Origin: Streptomyces omiyaensis
Lineage (GTDB): Bacteria; Actinomycetota; Actinomycetes; Streptomycetales; Streptomycetaceae
Direction of reading: 5' to 3'
Length of the DNA stretch: 64,000 nucleotides
Assembly (NCBI RefSeq): GCF_014650895.1
Contig: NZ_BMVV01000010.1
Location: 1 to 64,000 of the forward strand
Made by a program: the position numbers and the translations under genes. Shown here one piece after another: positions 48,001 through 55,533 of the stretch (positions within the stretch are counted from its first letter, which is position 1; every line of letters starts with the position of its first letter). A model generated the notes under the pieces. The model did no database searches. It worked only from the letters and a program-made list of their open reading frames with translations, and had not been told where the DNA came from.

Positions 48001-48548
48001 CCGAAGATGTCCTGGTACTCGGAGGCCGACTTCAGGGCCTCGTCGAACTGGCCGAGGCGGAGCCTGGTCTGGAGCTCGCCGGAGGGGCAGCCGGTGGAGG
48101 CGATCAGCCCCTCCGACCACTGGGAGATGGTCTCCTTGTCCATCCGGGGCCACTTCTGGAGCCAGCCCTCGGCGTAGGCGTCGGAGGAGAGCCTGAAGAG
48201 GTTGTGCAGTCCGGTGGCGTTCGCCGCCCAGATCGTCTTGTGGGTGTAGCCGCCGGAGCCGGAGACGTCGTCCCGCTTCTGGTGGGGCTGGCCCCACTGG
48301 ATCTTGCGCTTGTTCCGCCGGGACTCGGGGGCGACGTACGCCTCGATACCGATGATCGGCGTCACGCCCGCCTTCTTCGCCGTGTGGAAGAAGTCGTACG
48401 CGCCGTGCAGGTTGCCGTGGTCGGACATGGCGATGTGGGTCATGCCCATCTCGTTGCACGCGTTGAACATGTCCTTCAGCCGCGCGGCACCGTCCAGCAG
48501 GGAGTACTGGGTGTGGACGTGGAGGTGCGTGAAGGGCGGCTTGGTCAC
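45009..48548 (-). CDS. dnaE: DNA polymerase III alpha subunit (DnaE1)
   Basis: A 1179-residue replicative polymerase. The PHP domain starts HLHVHTQYSLLDG (residues 7-19) and keeps its metal-binding histidines, so intrinsic 3'-5' proofreading, known for actinobacterial DnaE1, is likely retained. The polymerase active site is visible as GPGRGSAAGS and MPDVDIDFDERRR near 410-425. The helix-hairpin-helix and OB-fold regions follow (NAWAIATVEDLAGSIECMFFPATY near 1035-1060). GTG 48548 has GGAGG 8 nt upstream; upstream in-frame codons have no family similarity. It diverges from a DUF2252 gene. Confidence 0.97.
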   Translation of the reverse strand: MTKPPFTHLHVHTQYSLLDGAARLKDMFNACNEMGMTHIAMSDHGNLHGAYDFFHTAKKAGVTPIIGIEAYVAPESRRNKRKIQWGQPHQKRDDVSGSGGYTHKTIWAANATGLHNLFRLSSDAYAEGWLQKWPRMDKETISQWSEGLIASTGCPSGELQTRLRLGQFDEALKSASEYQDIFGKDRYFLELMDHGIEIERRVRDGLLEIGKKLGIPPLVTNDSHYTYAHEATAHDALLCIQTGKNLSDPDRFKFDGTGYYLKSTDEMYAIDSSDAWQEGCANTLLVAQQIDTAGMFEAKNLMPRFDIPEGYTEVTWFREETMKGMHRRFPGGIPDDRMKQVEYEMDTIISMGFPGYFLVVADFIMWAKSQGIAVGPGRGSAAGSIVAYAMGITDLDPIPHGLIFERFLNPERISMPDVDIDFDERRRVEVIRYVTEKYGADKVAMIGTYGKIKAKNAIKDSARVLGYPYAMGDRLTKAMPADVLGKGIDLDGITNPTHPRYGEAGEIRAMYENEPDVKKVIDTAKGVEGLVRQMGVHAAGVIMSSEPIVDHAPIWVRHTDGVTITQWDYPQCESLGLLKMDFLGLRNLTIMDDAVKMVKANKGIELDLLALPLDDPKTFELLQRGDTLGVFQFDGGPMRSLLRLMKPDNFEDISAVSALYRPGPMGMNSHTNYALRKNGQQEITPIHPELEEPLQEVLAVTYGLIVYQEQVQKAAQIIAGYSLGEADILRRVMGKKKPDELAKNFVIFEAGAKKKGFSDAAIKALWDVLVPFAGYAFNKAHSAAYGLVSYWTAYLKANYPAEYMAGLLTSVKDDKDKSAVYLNECRRMGIKVLPPNVNESESNFAAQGDDVILFGLTAVRNVGSNVVESIIKSRKAKGKYATFPDFLDKVEAVVCNKRTVESLIKAGAFDTMGHTRKGLVAQHEPMIDNVVAVKRKEAEGQFDLFGGMGEEDSSEPGFGLDVTFTEDEWDKTYLLAQEREMLGLYVSDHPLFGLEHVLSDKTDAGISQLTGGEHADGAVVTIGGIISGLQRKMTKQGNAWAIATVEDLAGSIECMFFPATYQLVSTQLVEDAVVFVKGRLDKREDVPRLVAMELMVPDLSNAGANAPVILTIPALKVTPPMVSRLDEILRHHKGNTEVRIKLQGPRSTTVLRLDRHRVTADPALFGDLKVLLGPSCLAG

Positions 48549-48741
48549 GGGGGGTGCCTCCGGCGATGCTGCGATCCTCTGGGGAGCGACCCCAGACCCC
48601 CGCGATCCGGGGGGACAGCGTCGAAGTCTACGTCGCACGAGTGACAGGAGTCGGGCACCGGGCGGTACGGTCACGCGTTGTGAGTCAGGGAACACCTGTC
48701 CCATTTGTCCGCGCCCCGCCCCGTACCAGGAGGCACCTTCG

Positions 48742-50067
48742 ATGTCGGTCCCCCAGCCCACCGCCGCCGAGCGCGGTGAGCAGATCCTCGGCGTCTTCGA
48801 CACCGCCTTCGGCGAGCTGCTCGCCGCCGACCCGGCCGCCTTCAGGGTCAAGTTCCGGAAGATGGCCGGCTCCGCCTTCGCCTTCTACCGGGGCACCGCC
48901 TGCCTCTTCTACGAGGACCTGGAGGAGGAGGCCCTGGGCGGCCCGTTCCTCGACGGGCGGACCGGCCGGGTGTGGATCCACGGCGATCTGCACGCGGAGA
49001 ACTTCGGCACCTACATGGACGCCAACGGGCGCCTGATCTTCAACGTGAACGACTTCGACGAGGCGTACGTCGGCCCCTTCACCTGGGACCTCAAGAGGCT
49101 CGCCGCCTCCCTCGCCCTGATCGGCTACGCCAAGGCCCTGAGCGACGCGCAGATCACCCACCTGGTCCGGGTCTACGCCGCGGCCTACCGGGAGCGGATC
49201 CACGCCCTGGCCGGCGGCGCCCAGGGGGACGAGGTGCCCGGCTTCACCCTGGAGACCGCCGACGGGGCGCTCCTCGGGGCGCTGCGCCAGGCCCGCGCGA
49301 TGACCCGTTTCGGGCTGCTCGACTCGATGACCGCGGTCCGGGAGTACGAGCGCCGCTTCGCGCCGGGCGGCGGGGCGATCGAGCTGGACGCGGCGACCCG
49401 GTACAAGGTGCTGACCGCCTTCGACGCCTACCTGGAGACCCTGCCGGAGGCGAGCCGGGTCCGCCCCGACTCGTACCGCGTGAAGGACGTGGTCGGCCGG
49501 CGCGGCATCGGCATCGGCTCGGCCGGACTCCCCTCGTACAACCTCCTGCTGGAGGGGCACAGCGACGCCCTGGAGAACGACGTCGTGATCTACATGAAGC
49601 AGGCGCAGACCCCGGCGGTCTCGCGGCACGTCACCGATCCCGAGGTGCGGGGCTACTTCCGGCACGAGGGGCACCGCACGGTGATCTCGCAGCGGGCGCT
49701 CCAGGCGCACGCCGACCCGTGGCTGGGGTGGACGGAGCTGGACGGCTCCGGGCAGCTGGTCGCCGAGGTGTCCCCGTACGCGGTCGACCTGGACTGGTCG
49801 GACATCGACGACCCGCAGGACATCGCGGCGACCGTGGCGGACCTGGGCCGGGCGACCGCGACCATGCACGCGGCGGCGGACGAGTCCAGCGGCCACTCGC
49901 TGGTGGCGTTCTCCACGGAGCGGGCCATCGACGCGGCGATCGCCGCCGACGAGGAGGGCTTCACGGAGCTCCTGGTGGACTTCGCCCACGCCTACGGGGC
50001 ACGCGCGCGCGAGGACCACCAGATCTTCGTGGACCTCTTCCGCAACGGCCGGATCCCGGGGCTGTAA
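48742..50067 (+). CDS. DUF2252 protein (kinase-like fold)
   Basis: A 441-residue cytoplasmic protein. Residues 70-110 contain VWIHGDLHAENFGTYMDANGRLIFNVNDFDEA, which has the HGDxHxxN...NDFD arrangement of aminoglycoside-phosphotransferase-like kinases and is the DUF2252 hallmark. KMAGSAFAFYRGT near 38-50 could be the nucleotide-binding start. A small-molecule or protein kinase activity is plausible but unproven. AGGAGG lies 8-9 nt before the ATG. The gene is divergent from dnaE. Confidence 0.88.
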   Translation: MSVPQPTAAERGEQILGVFDTAFGELLAADPAAFRVKFRKMAGSAFAFYRGTACLFYEDLEEEALGGPFLDGRTGRVWIHGDLHAENFGTYMDANGRLIFNVNDFDEAYVGPFTWDLKRLAASLALIGYAKALSDAQITHLVRVYAAAYRERIHALAGGAQGDEVPGFTLETADGALLGALRQARAMTRFGLLDSMTAVREYERRFAPGGGAIELDAATRYKVLTAFDAYLETLPEASRVRPDSYRVKDVVGRRGIGIGSAGLPSYNLLLEGHSDALENDVVIYMKQAQTPAVSRHVTDPEVRGYFRHEGHRTVISQRALQAHADPWLGWTELDGSGQLVAEVSPYAVDLDWSDIDDPQDIAATVADLGRATATMHAAADESSGHSLVAFSTERAIDAAIAADEEGFTELLVDFAHAYGARAREDHQIFVDLFRNGRIPGL

Positions 50068-50128
50068 CCGGATCCACAGCTCCTCCTTAGGGACCCCTTA
50101 CGACCCGTCGTGGCAGACTCGTCCGACG

Positions 50129-50812
50129 ATGGACATGGCAGGGACGCGGCTGAGGGCGCTGCGGGCAGCGGTCTTCACGGCACTGGTCGTGGCGCTGTCC
50201 GTGGCCTCGCACGTCCTGCTCTCGGGGGTCCCGCTGCCGCTGGGCACGGTCGTGCCGGTCGCCGCCGGCGTCTTCGCCGTGGCGTACGCGCTGGCCGGCC
50301 GGGAGCGCGGCTTCGGCCCGATCGCGGGGCTGCTCGTCCCGCTGGAGCTGGCCGCCGACACGCTCTTCACCTCCGGCCAGGCGGTCTGCTACGGCCCCGC
50401 GGGCGGGCCGGTCGCCGGGGCGCTGCGGTCGTTCGGGGTGGAGGTGCTCTGCGGCGGCGCCGTGGGGACCCCGCTGCCCGGGGTCGCGGCGCCCGAGAGC
50501 GGGGCCGCGGCGGTGCTCGCCTCCCCCGATCCGGCGCTGCCCTGGCTGCTGCTCGGCGCCCACGTGCTGGTCGGCCTCACGGCGGCCGCCTGGCTGCGCG
50601 GCGGGGAGCGGGCGCTGGTGCGGCTGCTCGGCGCGGTGGCCGCCTGCGCCTTCCGGCCGCTGGAGCTCCTCGTGGCCCTGGCGGGCACGGCCCGCCCCCG
50701 GACGGCGGGTCCGGCGCGTCCGGAGCCCCGGCCGCGCCCGTCGCGGACGCGGCTGCTCGTGCACTCCGTGGGACGGCGGGGGCCGCCGCGGGGAGCGCTC
50801 GCTCTCGTCTGA
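50129..50812 (+). CDS. Hypothetical membrane protein next to a DsbA-like gene
   Basis: A 227-residue protein with about five membrane segments (14-34, 39-56, 62-78, 135-152, 163-188) and a basic Arg/Pro-rich C-terminal tail. The extracellular loop between the third and fourth has two cysteines (QAVCYG and EVLCGG). CAGACT lies about 10 nt before the ATG and there is no ribosome-binding site. It is immediately followed by a DsbA-like protein gene 50 bp away. An electron-donor role for that protein is an attractive guess, though no DsbD/VKOR motif is visible. Confidence 0.65.
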   Translation: MDMAGTRLRALRAAVFTALVVALSVASHVLLSGVPLPLGTVVPVAAGVFAVAYALAGRERGFGPIAGLLVPLELAADTLFTSGQAVCYGPAGGPVAGALRSFGVEVLCGGAVGTPLPGVAAPESGAAAVLASPDPALPWLLLGAHVLVGLTAAAWLRGGERALVRLLGAVAACAFRPLELLVALAGTARPRTAGPARPEPRPRPSRTRLLVHSVGRRGPPRGALALV

Positions 50813-50862
50813 GCGCACGCCTTCCCCTGCCCCGCCCCGCTTCATCCCGGAGACACACGATC

Positions 50863-51678
50863 ATGAGTGCACGCAACAACCACGCCAACAAGGCCGCCGC
50901 CCGCGAACGTCTGCGCGCGGAGCGCGAGGCCCGGGCGAAGAAGGACCGGGTCCGCCGGCAGCTGGTCGTCGGCGTCTCGGCGGTGGCCGTGCTCGCCGCC
51001 GCCGGCGGCATCGGCTACGCGGTCGTCCAGGCCAACCAGCCCACCGCCTGGGAGACCGCGGCCGACGCCAGGACGGTCACGGCCCCGAAGAACACCGAGG
51101 GCGAGAACGGCACCACCGTCGTCGTCGGCAAGGCGTCGGCGAAGAAGACCCTGGAGCTGTACGAGGACTCGCGCTGCCCGGTCTGCGCGACCTTCGAGCA
51201 GTCGGTCGGCTCCACCGTCGAGAAGGACGTCGAGGCCGGCAAGTACAAGGTCAAGTACGTCGGCGCGACCTTCATCGACGACATGGACCGGGGTGAGGGC
51301 TCGAAGAACGCCCTGTCGGCGCTGGGCGCGGCGCTCGACGTGAGCCCGGAGGCCTTCCTGAAGTACAAGGCCGCCCTCTACTCCGCGCAGTGGCACCCGG
51401 AGGAGAGCGAGGACAAGTTCGCGAAGGACTCCTACCTCCTGGAGGTCGCGGACACGGTCCCGGCGCTGAAGGGCAACGCCGCCTTCAGGAAGCACGTGGA
51501 GGACGGCACCTTCGACGCCTGGGCGATGAAGATGTCGAAGGCCTTCGACGACAGCGGCGTGACGGGCACGCCGACGCTGAGGATGGACGGCAAGACCCTG
51601 ACCGCCCAGGGCTCGCAGAACCCGCCGCTGACGGTCGAGGAGTTCAACGCCGCGCTCACCCCGGTGCTCGGCGGCTGA
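50863..51678 (+). CDS. Membrane-anchored DsbA-like thioredoxin-fold protein
   Basis: A 271-residue protein built like that at 21907-22734: charged N-terminus (MSARNNHANKAAARERLRAE...), one membrane anchor (about 35-57) and an extracellular thioredoxin domain with redox pair SRCPVCATF near 105-113. The cis-proline is in VTGTPTLRMDG near 238. It should act in disulfide formation of exported proteins. GGAG is about 10 nt before the ATG. A perfect palindrome terminates the transcript before phoD. Confidence 0.85.
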   Translation: MSARNNHANKAAARERLRAEREARAKKDRVRRQLVVGVSAVAVLAAAGGIGYAVVQANQPTAWETAADARTVTAPKNTEGENGTTVVVGKASAKKTLELYEDSRCPVCATFEQSVGSTVEKDVEAGKYKVKYVGATFIDDMDRGEGSKNALSALGAALDVSPEAFLKYKAALYSAQWHPEESEDKFAKDSYLLEVADTVPALKGNAAFRKHVEDGTFDAWAMKMSKAFDDSGVTGTPTLRMDGKTLTAQGSQNPPLTVEEFNAALTPVLGG

Positions 51679-51694
51679 CGCCTCCGCCCCCCGC

Positions 51695-51720
51695 TCCCCC
51701 GGTCCGCGCGGACCGGGGGA
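51695..51720 (+). terminator. Terminator after DsbA-like gene
   Basis: Perfect 26-bp palindrome with 13-bp arms (TCCCCCGGTCCGC), directly after the gene; no U-tract. Confidence 0.8.
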
Positions 51721-51805
51721 CGAAGGGGACATCCGGACGTCGTCGTGAGCGGCGGGCGAAACTCCGGAGAACTTTCCGGTTTCCGCCTGTCAACCTTTTC
51801 TACCC

Positions 51806-51819
51806 GTCAGTAATCTGAC
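51806..51819 (+). promoter_or_regulatory. phoD -10 inside a 14-bp palindrome
   Basis: GTCAG-TAAT-CTGAC: 5-bp arms around TAAT. The hexamer TAATCT at 51811-51816 fits a -10 and lies 8 nt before the phoD GTG, implying a leaderless transcript whose promoter core can be covered by a palindrome-binding protein. Confidence 0.45.
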
Positions 51820-51824
51820 TGGCC

Positions 51825-53477
51825 GTGACCAGTCACTCCCTCTCTCCCGCCCCCACGCGGCGCACGGTCGTCAAGGCCGCCGCCGCCTCCGCCGTCGCCA
51901 CCCCCGCGCTGCTCGGCGCGGGCGCCGCACCGGCCCTCGCGGACGCCCCTGCGCCCGCCTTCCCGCACGGCGTCGCCTCGGGCGACCCGCTGCCCGACGG
52001 CGTCCTGCTGTGGACGCGCGTCACCCCCTCCCCCGAGGCCGTCCCCGGCTCCGGGCTCGGCGCGGACGTCCGCGTCGACTGGGAGGTGGCCGAGGACCGC
52101 TCCTTCGCCCGGGTCGTGGCCGCCGGTTCGGCCACGGCCGGCGCCGCCTCCGACCACACGGTCAAGGCCGACGTCCGGGGCCTGCGCCCGTCCACCGCCT
52201 ACTTCTTCCGCTTCACCGCCGGCACCGCCGTCTCGGCCACCGGCCGGACCCGCACCGCGCCGGCGGCCGACTCCGCCGTGCCGGGCGTCCGCTTCGGCGT
52301 GGTGTCCTGCGCCAACTACGAGGCCGGCCACTTCTCCGCGTACCGCCACCTCGCGGCCCGCGCCGACCTGGACGCGATCCTGCACCTGGGCGACTACCTC
52401 TACGAGTACGCGAGCGGGGTCTACCCGGAGGCGAAGGACACCGTCCGCACCCACGAACCGCGCCACGAGATCGTGTCACTGGCCGATTACCGCACCCGGC
52501 ACGGCCGGTACAAGACGGACCCGGACCTCCAGGCGCTGCACGCGGCCCACCCGGTGGTGGCGATCTGGGACGACCACGAGTTCGCCAACGACGCCTGGAC
52601 CGGCGGGGCCGAGAACCACACCCCCGGCGCCGAGGGCGACTGGGCCGCCCGGGTCGCCGCCGCCAAGCGGGCCTACTTCGAGTGGATGCCGGTCCGCGCC
52701 TCCACCGAGGGCACGGTCTTCCGGCGGATCCGTTTCGGCCGACTGGCCGATCTGCACCTGCTCGACCTGCGCTCCTTCCGCTCCGCCCCGGCGAAGACCG
52801 GGTCCGGCACGGTCGACGACCCCGAGCGTTCGATCACCGGCCGCGCGCAGCTGGACTGGCTGAAGTCCGGCCTGGCCGGTTCGGACGCCGCCTGGCAGCT
52901 GGTCGGCACCTCGGTGATGATCTCGCCGGTCGCCTTCGGCTCGCTGCCGGCGCACCTGCTCGAACCCCTCGCCGAGCTGCTCGGGCTGCCGGCCGAGGGG
53001 ATCGCGGTCAACGTCGACCAGTGGGACGGCTTCACCGACGACCGCAAGGAGCTGCTGGCCCATCTGAGCTCCCGGGCGATCCGGAACACCGTCTTCCTGA
53101 CCGGTGACATCCACATGGCCTGGGCCAACGACGTGCCGGCCAGGGCGGCCACGTACCCGCTCTCCGCCTCGGTGGCCACCGAGTTCGTGGTCACGTCGGT
53201 GACCTCGGACAACCTGGACGACATGCTGAACGTGGCTCCGGGCACCCTCTCGGTGGTGGCCGCGGGCGCGGTGAGGGCGGCCAACCGGCACGTGAAGTGG
53301 GTGGACATGGACCACCACGGCTACGGCGTCCTCGACGTGACGGCCGCGCGCTCGCAGATGGACTACTACACGGTCTCCGACAAGCGCGATCCGGCCGCGA
53401 CGGCCTCGTGGGCGCGCTCCTACCGGACGCTCAGCGGCTCGCAGCGCGTCGAGCGGGTCCACCAGCCCGTCGTCTGA
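51825..53477 (+). CDS. phoD: Tat-exported alkaline phosphatase D
   Basis: A 550-residue secreted phosphodiesterase/phosphomonoesterase that scavenges phosphate. The Tat signal (TRRTVVKAAAA at about 11-21, cleavage after ALA near 39) is followed by an N-terminal Ig-like domain (PHGVASGDPLPDGVLLWTRV). The PhoD metal core then shows SCANYEAGHF, HLGDYLYEY, WDDHEFANDAW and TGDIHMAWAND, with all metal ligands present. The GTG start has no ribosome-binding site. PhoP control is expected for the family, but I found only a poor PHO-box candidate upstream. Confidence 0.95.
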   Translation: MTSHSLSPAPTRRTVVKAAAASAVATPALLGAGAAPALADAPAPAFPHGVASGDPLPDGVLLWTRVTPSPEAVPGSGLGADVRVDWEVAEDRSFARVVAAGSATAGAASDHTVKADVRGLRPSTAYFFRFTAGTAVSATGRTRTAPAADSAVPGVRFGVVSCANYEAGHFSAYRHLAARADLDAILHLGDYLYEYASGVYPEAKDTVRTHEPRHEIVSLADYRTRHGRYKTDPDLQALHAAHPVVAIWDDHEFANDAWTGGAENHTPGAEGDWAARVAAAKRAYFEWMPVRASTEGTVFRRIRFGRLADLHLLDLRSFRSAPAKTGSGTVDDPERSITGRAQLDWLKSGLAGSDAAWQLVGTSVMISPVAFGSLPAHLLEPLAELLGLPAEGIAVNVDQWDGFTDDRKELLAHLSSRAIRNTVFLTGDIHMAWANDVPARAATYPLSASVATEFVVTSVTSDNLDDMLNVAPGTLSVVAAGAVRAANRHVKWVDMDHHGYGVLDVTAARSQMDYYTVSDKRDPAATASWARSYRTLSGSQRVERVHQPVV

Positions 53478-53816
53478 TCGACGCCTGGTCGACTCCTGAC
53501 GGCCGGGCGGCCGATACCTGCCCGCCCCCGACCGTCGATTTTCAGCCATGATTCCTTCTGTTAACGGAAGATCACATGGCTACGGCGGGTGGTGAATCCG
53601 GCCTCTCGAATCCGGACACACCACCCGCCACCGACACCACTTCGGTTACGTCGCCGTCTCAAACTCCGGAAGCCACACAAGATTTTCTTCCCGATGCACC
53701 GAATTGCCCCACGAATGATTGGGCCTGATCACCGCTCAACGGTGTCTGACATGGACGCGTAATCTCCCCGCCGTGGCGAGGAAGTACCTCCCACCACCCC
53801 CCGCGAGGAGTCACCT
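53478..53816 (+). other. Intergenic region phoD / metalloprotease
   Basis: 339 bp without a credible gene. A stem with 10-bp arms (53584-53593 with 53620-53629, GGCGGGTGGT) and a 26-nt loop containing a direct repeat GAATCCGG probably ends phoD transcription. The part 53670-53720 is richer in A/T and likely holds the metalloprotease promoter. Nothing else is recognisable. Confidence 0.55.
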
Positions 53817-54818
53817 GTGCGTGCTCTTGTCCGTATATCGCCGCGTACCTCACGTCGTGTGCTCGGCACCGCCGTCCTGGCCGGAACCCTGGCCCTGGCG
53901 CCCTTCTCCGCCCCCGTCGTCGCCCAGGCCTCCCCCACCCTGGCCGGCGCCTCCGCCGAGGAGTGCGCCGACGACGCGGCGTCCCTGTCCGGAGCGCGCA
54001 AGTCGCGCGGCGCCGACACCCACGCCGCCGAGCCCAACGAGGTCTCCGCCTCCCAGGCCAAGGCCATGGACGAGGACCTGCGCAAGAAGCTGAGCGCCGC
54101 CAAGGCGAGCGGCCGGGTGAGCGCCCGGGCCGACGCCGCCGCCGCGGTCACCATCCCGGTGTACTTCCACGTCATCCACAGCGGCACGACGGGCAAGCTG
54201 TCCGCCACCCAGATCAACAACCAGATGGCGGTCCTCAACGCCGCCTACGGCGGCCAGGGCACCGGCAACGCCACCACCGGCTTCCAGTTCTCCCTGGCCG
54301 GGACCGACTACACGGACAACGCCACCTGGTACAACCTGACCTCCGGCTCCACCGCCGAGAAGCAGATGAAGCAGACCCTCCGCAAGGGCGGCGCCGGCGC
54401 GCTGAACTTCTACACCGCCAAGCTCGGCGGCGGTCTGCTCGGCTGGGCGACCTTCCCGACCTCGTACAACTCCAACCCGTCCATGGACGGCGTGGTCGTG
54501 CTCGACTCCTCCCTGCCGGGCGGCTCGGCGGCCAACTACGACGAGGGCGACACCGCCACCCACGAGGTCGGCCACTGGATGGGCCTCTACCACACCTTCC
54601 AGGGCGGCTGCAACGGCAACGGCGACTACGTCTCCGACACCCCGGCCGAGAAGTCCCCGGCCTACGAGTGCCCGACCGGTCGCGACTCCTGCGCCTCCAA
54701 GGCGGGCGTGGACCCGATCCACAACTTCATGGACTACACGTACGACTCCTGCATGTACCAGTTCACCGCCGGCCAGGTGACCCGGATGAACGACCACTGG
54801 ACCGCGTACCGCGCCTGA
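53817..54818 (+). CDS. Secreted pappalysin-like zinc metalloprotease (M43)
   Basis: A 333-residue secreted protease. A signal peptide covers residues 1-38 (basic start, hydrophobic core, AQA site). A propeptide-like region runs to about 105. The catalytic domain carries HEVGHWMGLYH near 247-257 (HExxHxxGxxH) and the Met-turn NFMDYTYDSCM near 302-312, so it is an active-looking metzincin. Cysteines in GGCNGNGD, YECPTG, DSCAS and DSCMY suggest two disulfides, fitting the DsbA-like proteins encoded nearby. The GTG has AGGAG 6-7 nt upstream. It is ended by a bidirectional hairpin. Confidence 0.92.
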   Translation: MRALVRISPRTSRRVLGTAVLAGTLALAPFSAPVVAQASPTLAGASAEECADDAASLSGARKSRGADTHAAEPNEVSASQAKAMDEDLRKKLSAAKASGRVSARADAAAAVTIPVYFHVIHSGTTGKLSATQINNQMAVLNAAYGGQGTGNATTGFQFSLAGTDYTDNATWYNLTSGSTAEKQMKQTLRKGGAGALNFYTAKLGGGLLGWATFPTSYNSNPSMDGVVVLDSSLPGGSAANYDEGDTATHEVGHWMGLYHTFQGGCNGNGDYVSDTPAEKSPAYECPTGRDSCASKAGVDPIHNFMDYTYDSCMYQFTAGQVTRMNDHWTAYRA

Positions 54819-54840
54819 CGGCCCGTCCGCGCGCAGTGAG

Positions 54841-54871
54841 CGGCCCCCGGGGGGAACTCCCCCGGGGGCCG
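54841..54871. terminator. Bidirectional terminator, metalloprotease / hydrolase
   Basis: Perfect 13-bp stem CGGCCCCCGGGGG (54841-54853 with 54859-54871), loop GAACT, between convergent stops. Confidence 0.85.
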
Positions 54872-54903
54872 TCCCCGTCGGTCCTCCTCGCCGCCCGCCC
54901 GCG

Positions 54904-55494
54904 TCAGTCCTCCGCGTCGAGCCCGTCGAGGAAGTCGAGGGCGATCGCCCAGGTCCGCTCCGCCGCCTCGGCGTCCCAGTCCGGCAGCTCCGGGTCCGTG
55001 TACACGTGGCCGGCGCCCCGGTAGCGGTAGACCTCGACGTCCGCCCCGGCCTTCCGCATCTGGAGGTACCAGGCGGACAGCCAGTCGTCGGTCTCGAAGG
55101 GGTCGGGCTCGGCCACGTGCAGCTGGACCGGGAGCTCGTCCACCGACGCGTTCGGCGCGAGGTCCGAGGTGCCGTGGAGCAGCAGCAGGCCGCGCGCCTT
55201 CTCGTCGCCGAGCGCCAGGGTCTGGGCGACCGAGGCGCCGAAGGAGAAGCCCGCGTAGACGAGCCCGCGCTCCGAGTGGGGGGCGGCGGCCAGCACCGCG
55301 CGCTTCAGCAGCTCGTCGGAGCCGATGCCGTCCTTCTTCGCCATGCCCTCCTCGACCGAGTCGGTGGTCCAGCCGTCGAAGAGGTCGGGCACCCACACCC
55401 GGTGGCCGGCGGCCCGCAGCCGTTCGGCGGCGGCCTCGACCGCCGGGCGCACCCCGTGCACCGAGTGGAAAAGCATGATGTCCATGCCCGCCAT
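54904..55494 (-). CDS. Dienelactone hydrolase-family alpha/beta hydrolase
   Basis: A 196-residue alpha/beta hydrolase. The nucleophile elbow is AGFSFGASVA near 81-90 with Ser where classical dienelactone hydrolase has Cys. HRVWVPDLFDG near 31-41 contributes an acid, and the catalytic His is in RGAGHVYTDP near 160-169. It may cleave small esters or lactones. It starts at ATG 55494, or at ATG 55485, which has better spacing. It is downstream of, and on the same strand as, the antiporter gene (39 bp). Confidence 0.87.
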   Translation of the reverse strand: MAGMDIMLFHSVHGVRPAVEAAAERLRAAGHRVWVPDLFDGWTTDSVEEGMAKKDGIGSDELLKRAVLAAAPHSERGLVYAGFSFGASVAQTLALGDEKARGLLLLHGTSDLAPNASVDELPVQLHVAEPDPFETDDWLSAWYLQMRKAGADVEVYRYRGAGHVYTDPELPDWDAEAAERTWAIALDFLDGLDAED

Positions 55495-55533
55495 CCTGCC
55501 ACCCGCGGCCGACAGGCTCCCGGAAGCGGCAGG

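Noticed and set aside
44985..48644. Long plus-strand open frame opposite dnaE
   Set aside because: Same shadow effect; low-complexity Val/Gly/Leu/Asp translation and no ribosome-binding site.
51780..51805. PHO box (PhoP direct repeats) upstream of phoD
   Set aside because: The best heptamer, GTCAACC, matches GTTCACC at five of seven positions and has no second repeat at 11-bp spacing.
53548..53595. 15-codon frame MIPSVNGRSHGYGGW after phoD
   Set aside because: No ribosome-binding site, and it ends inside a terminator-like stem; too short to support.
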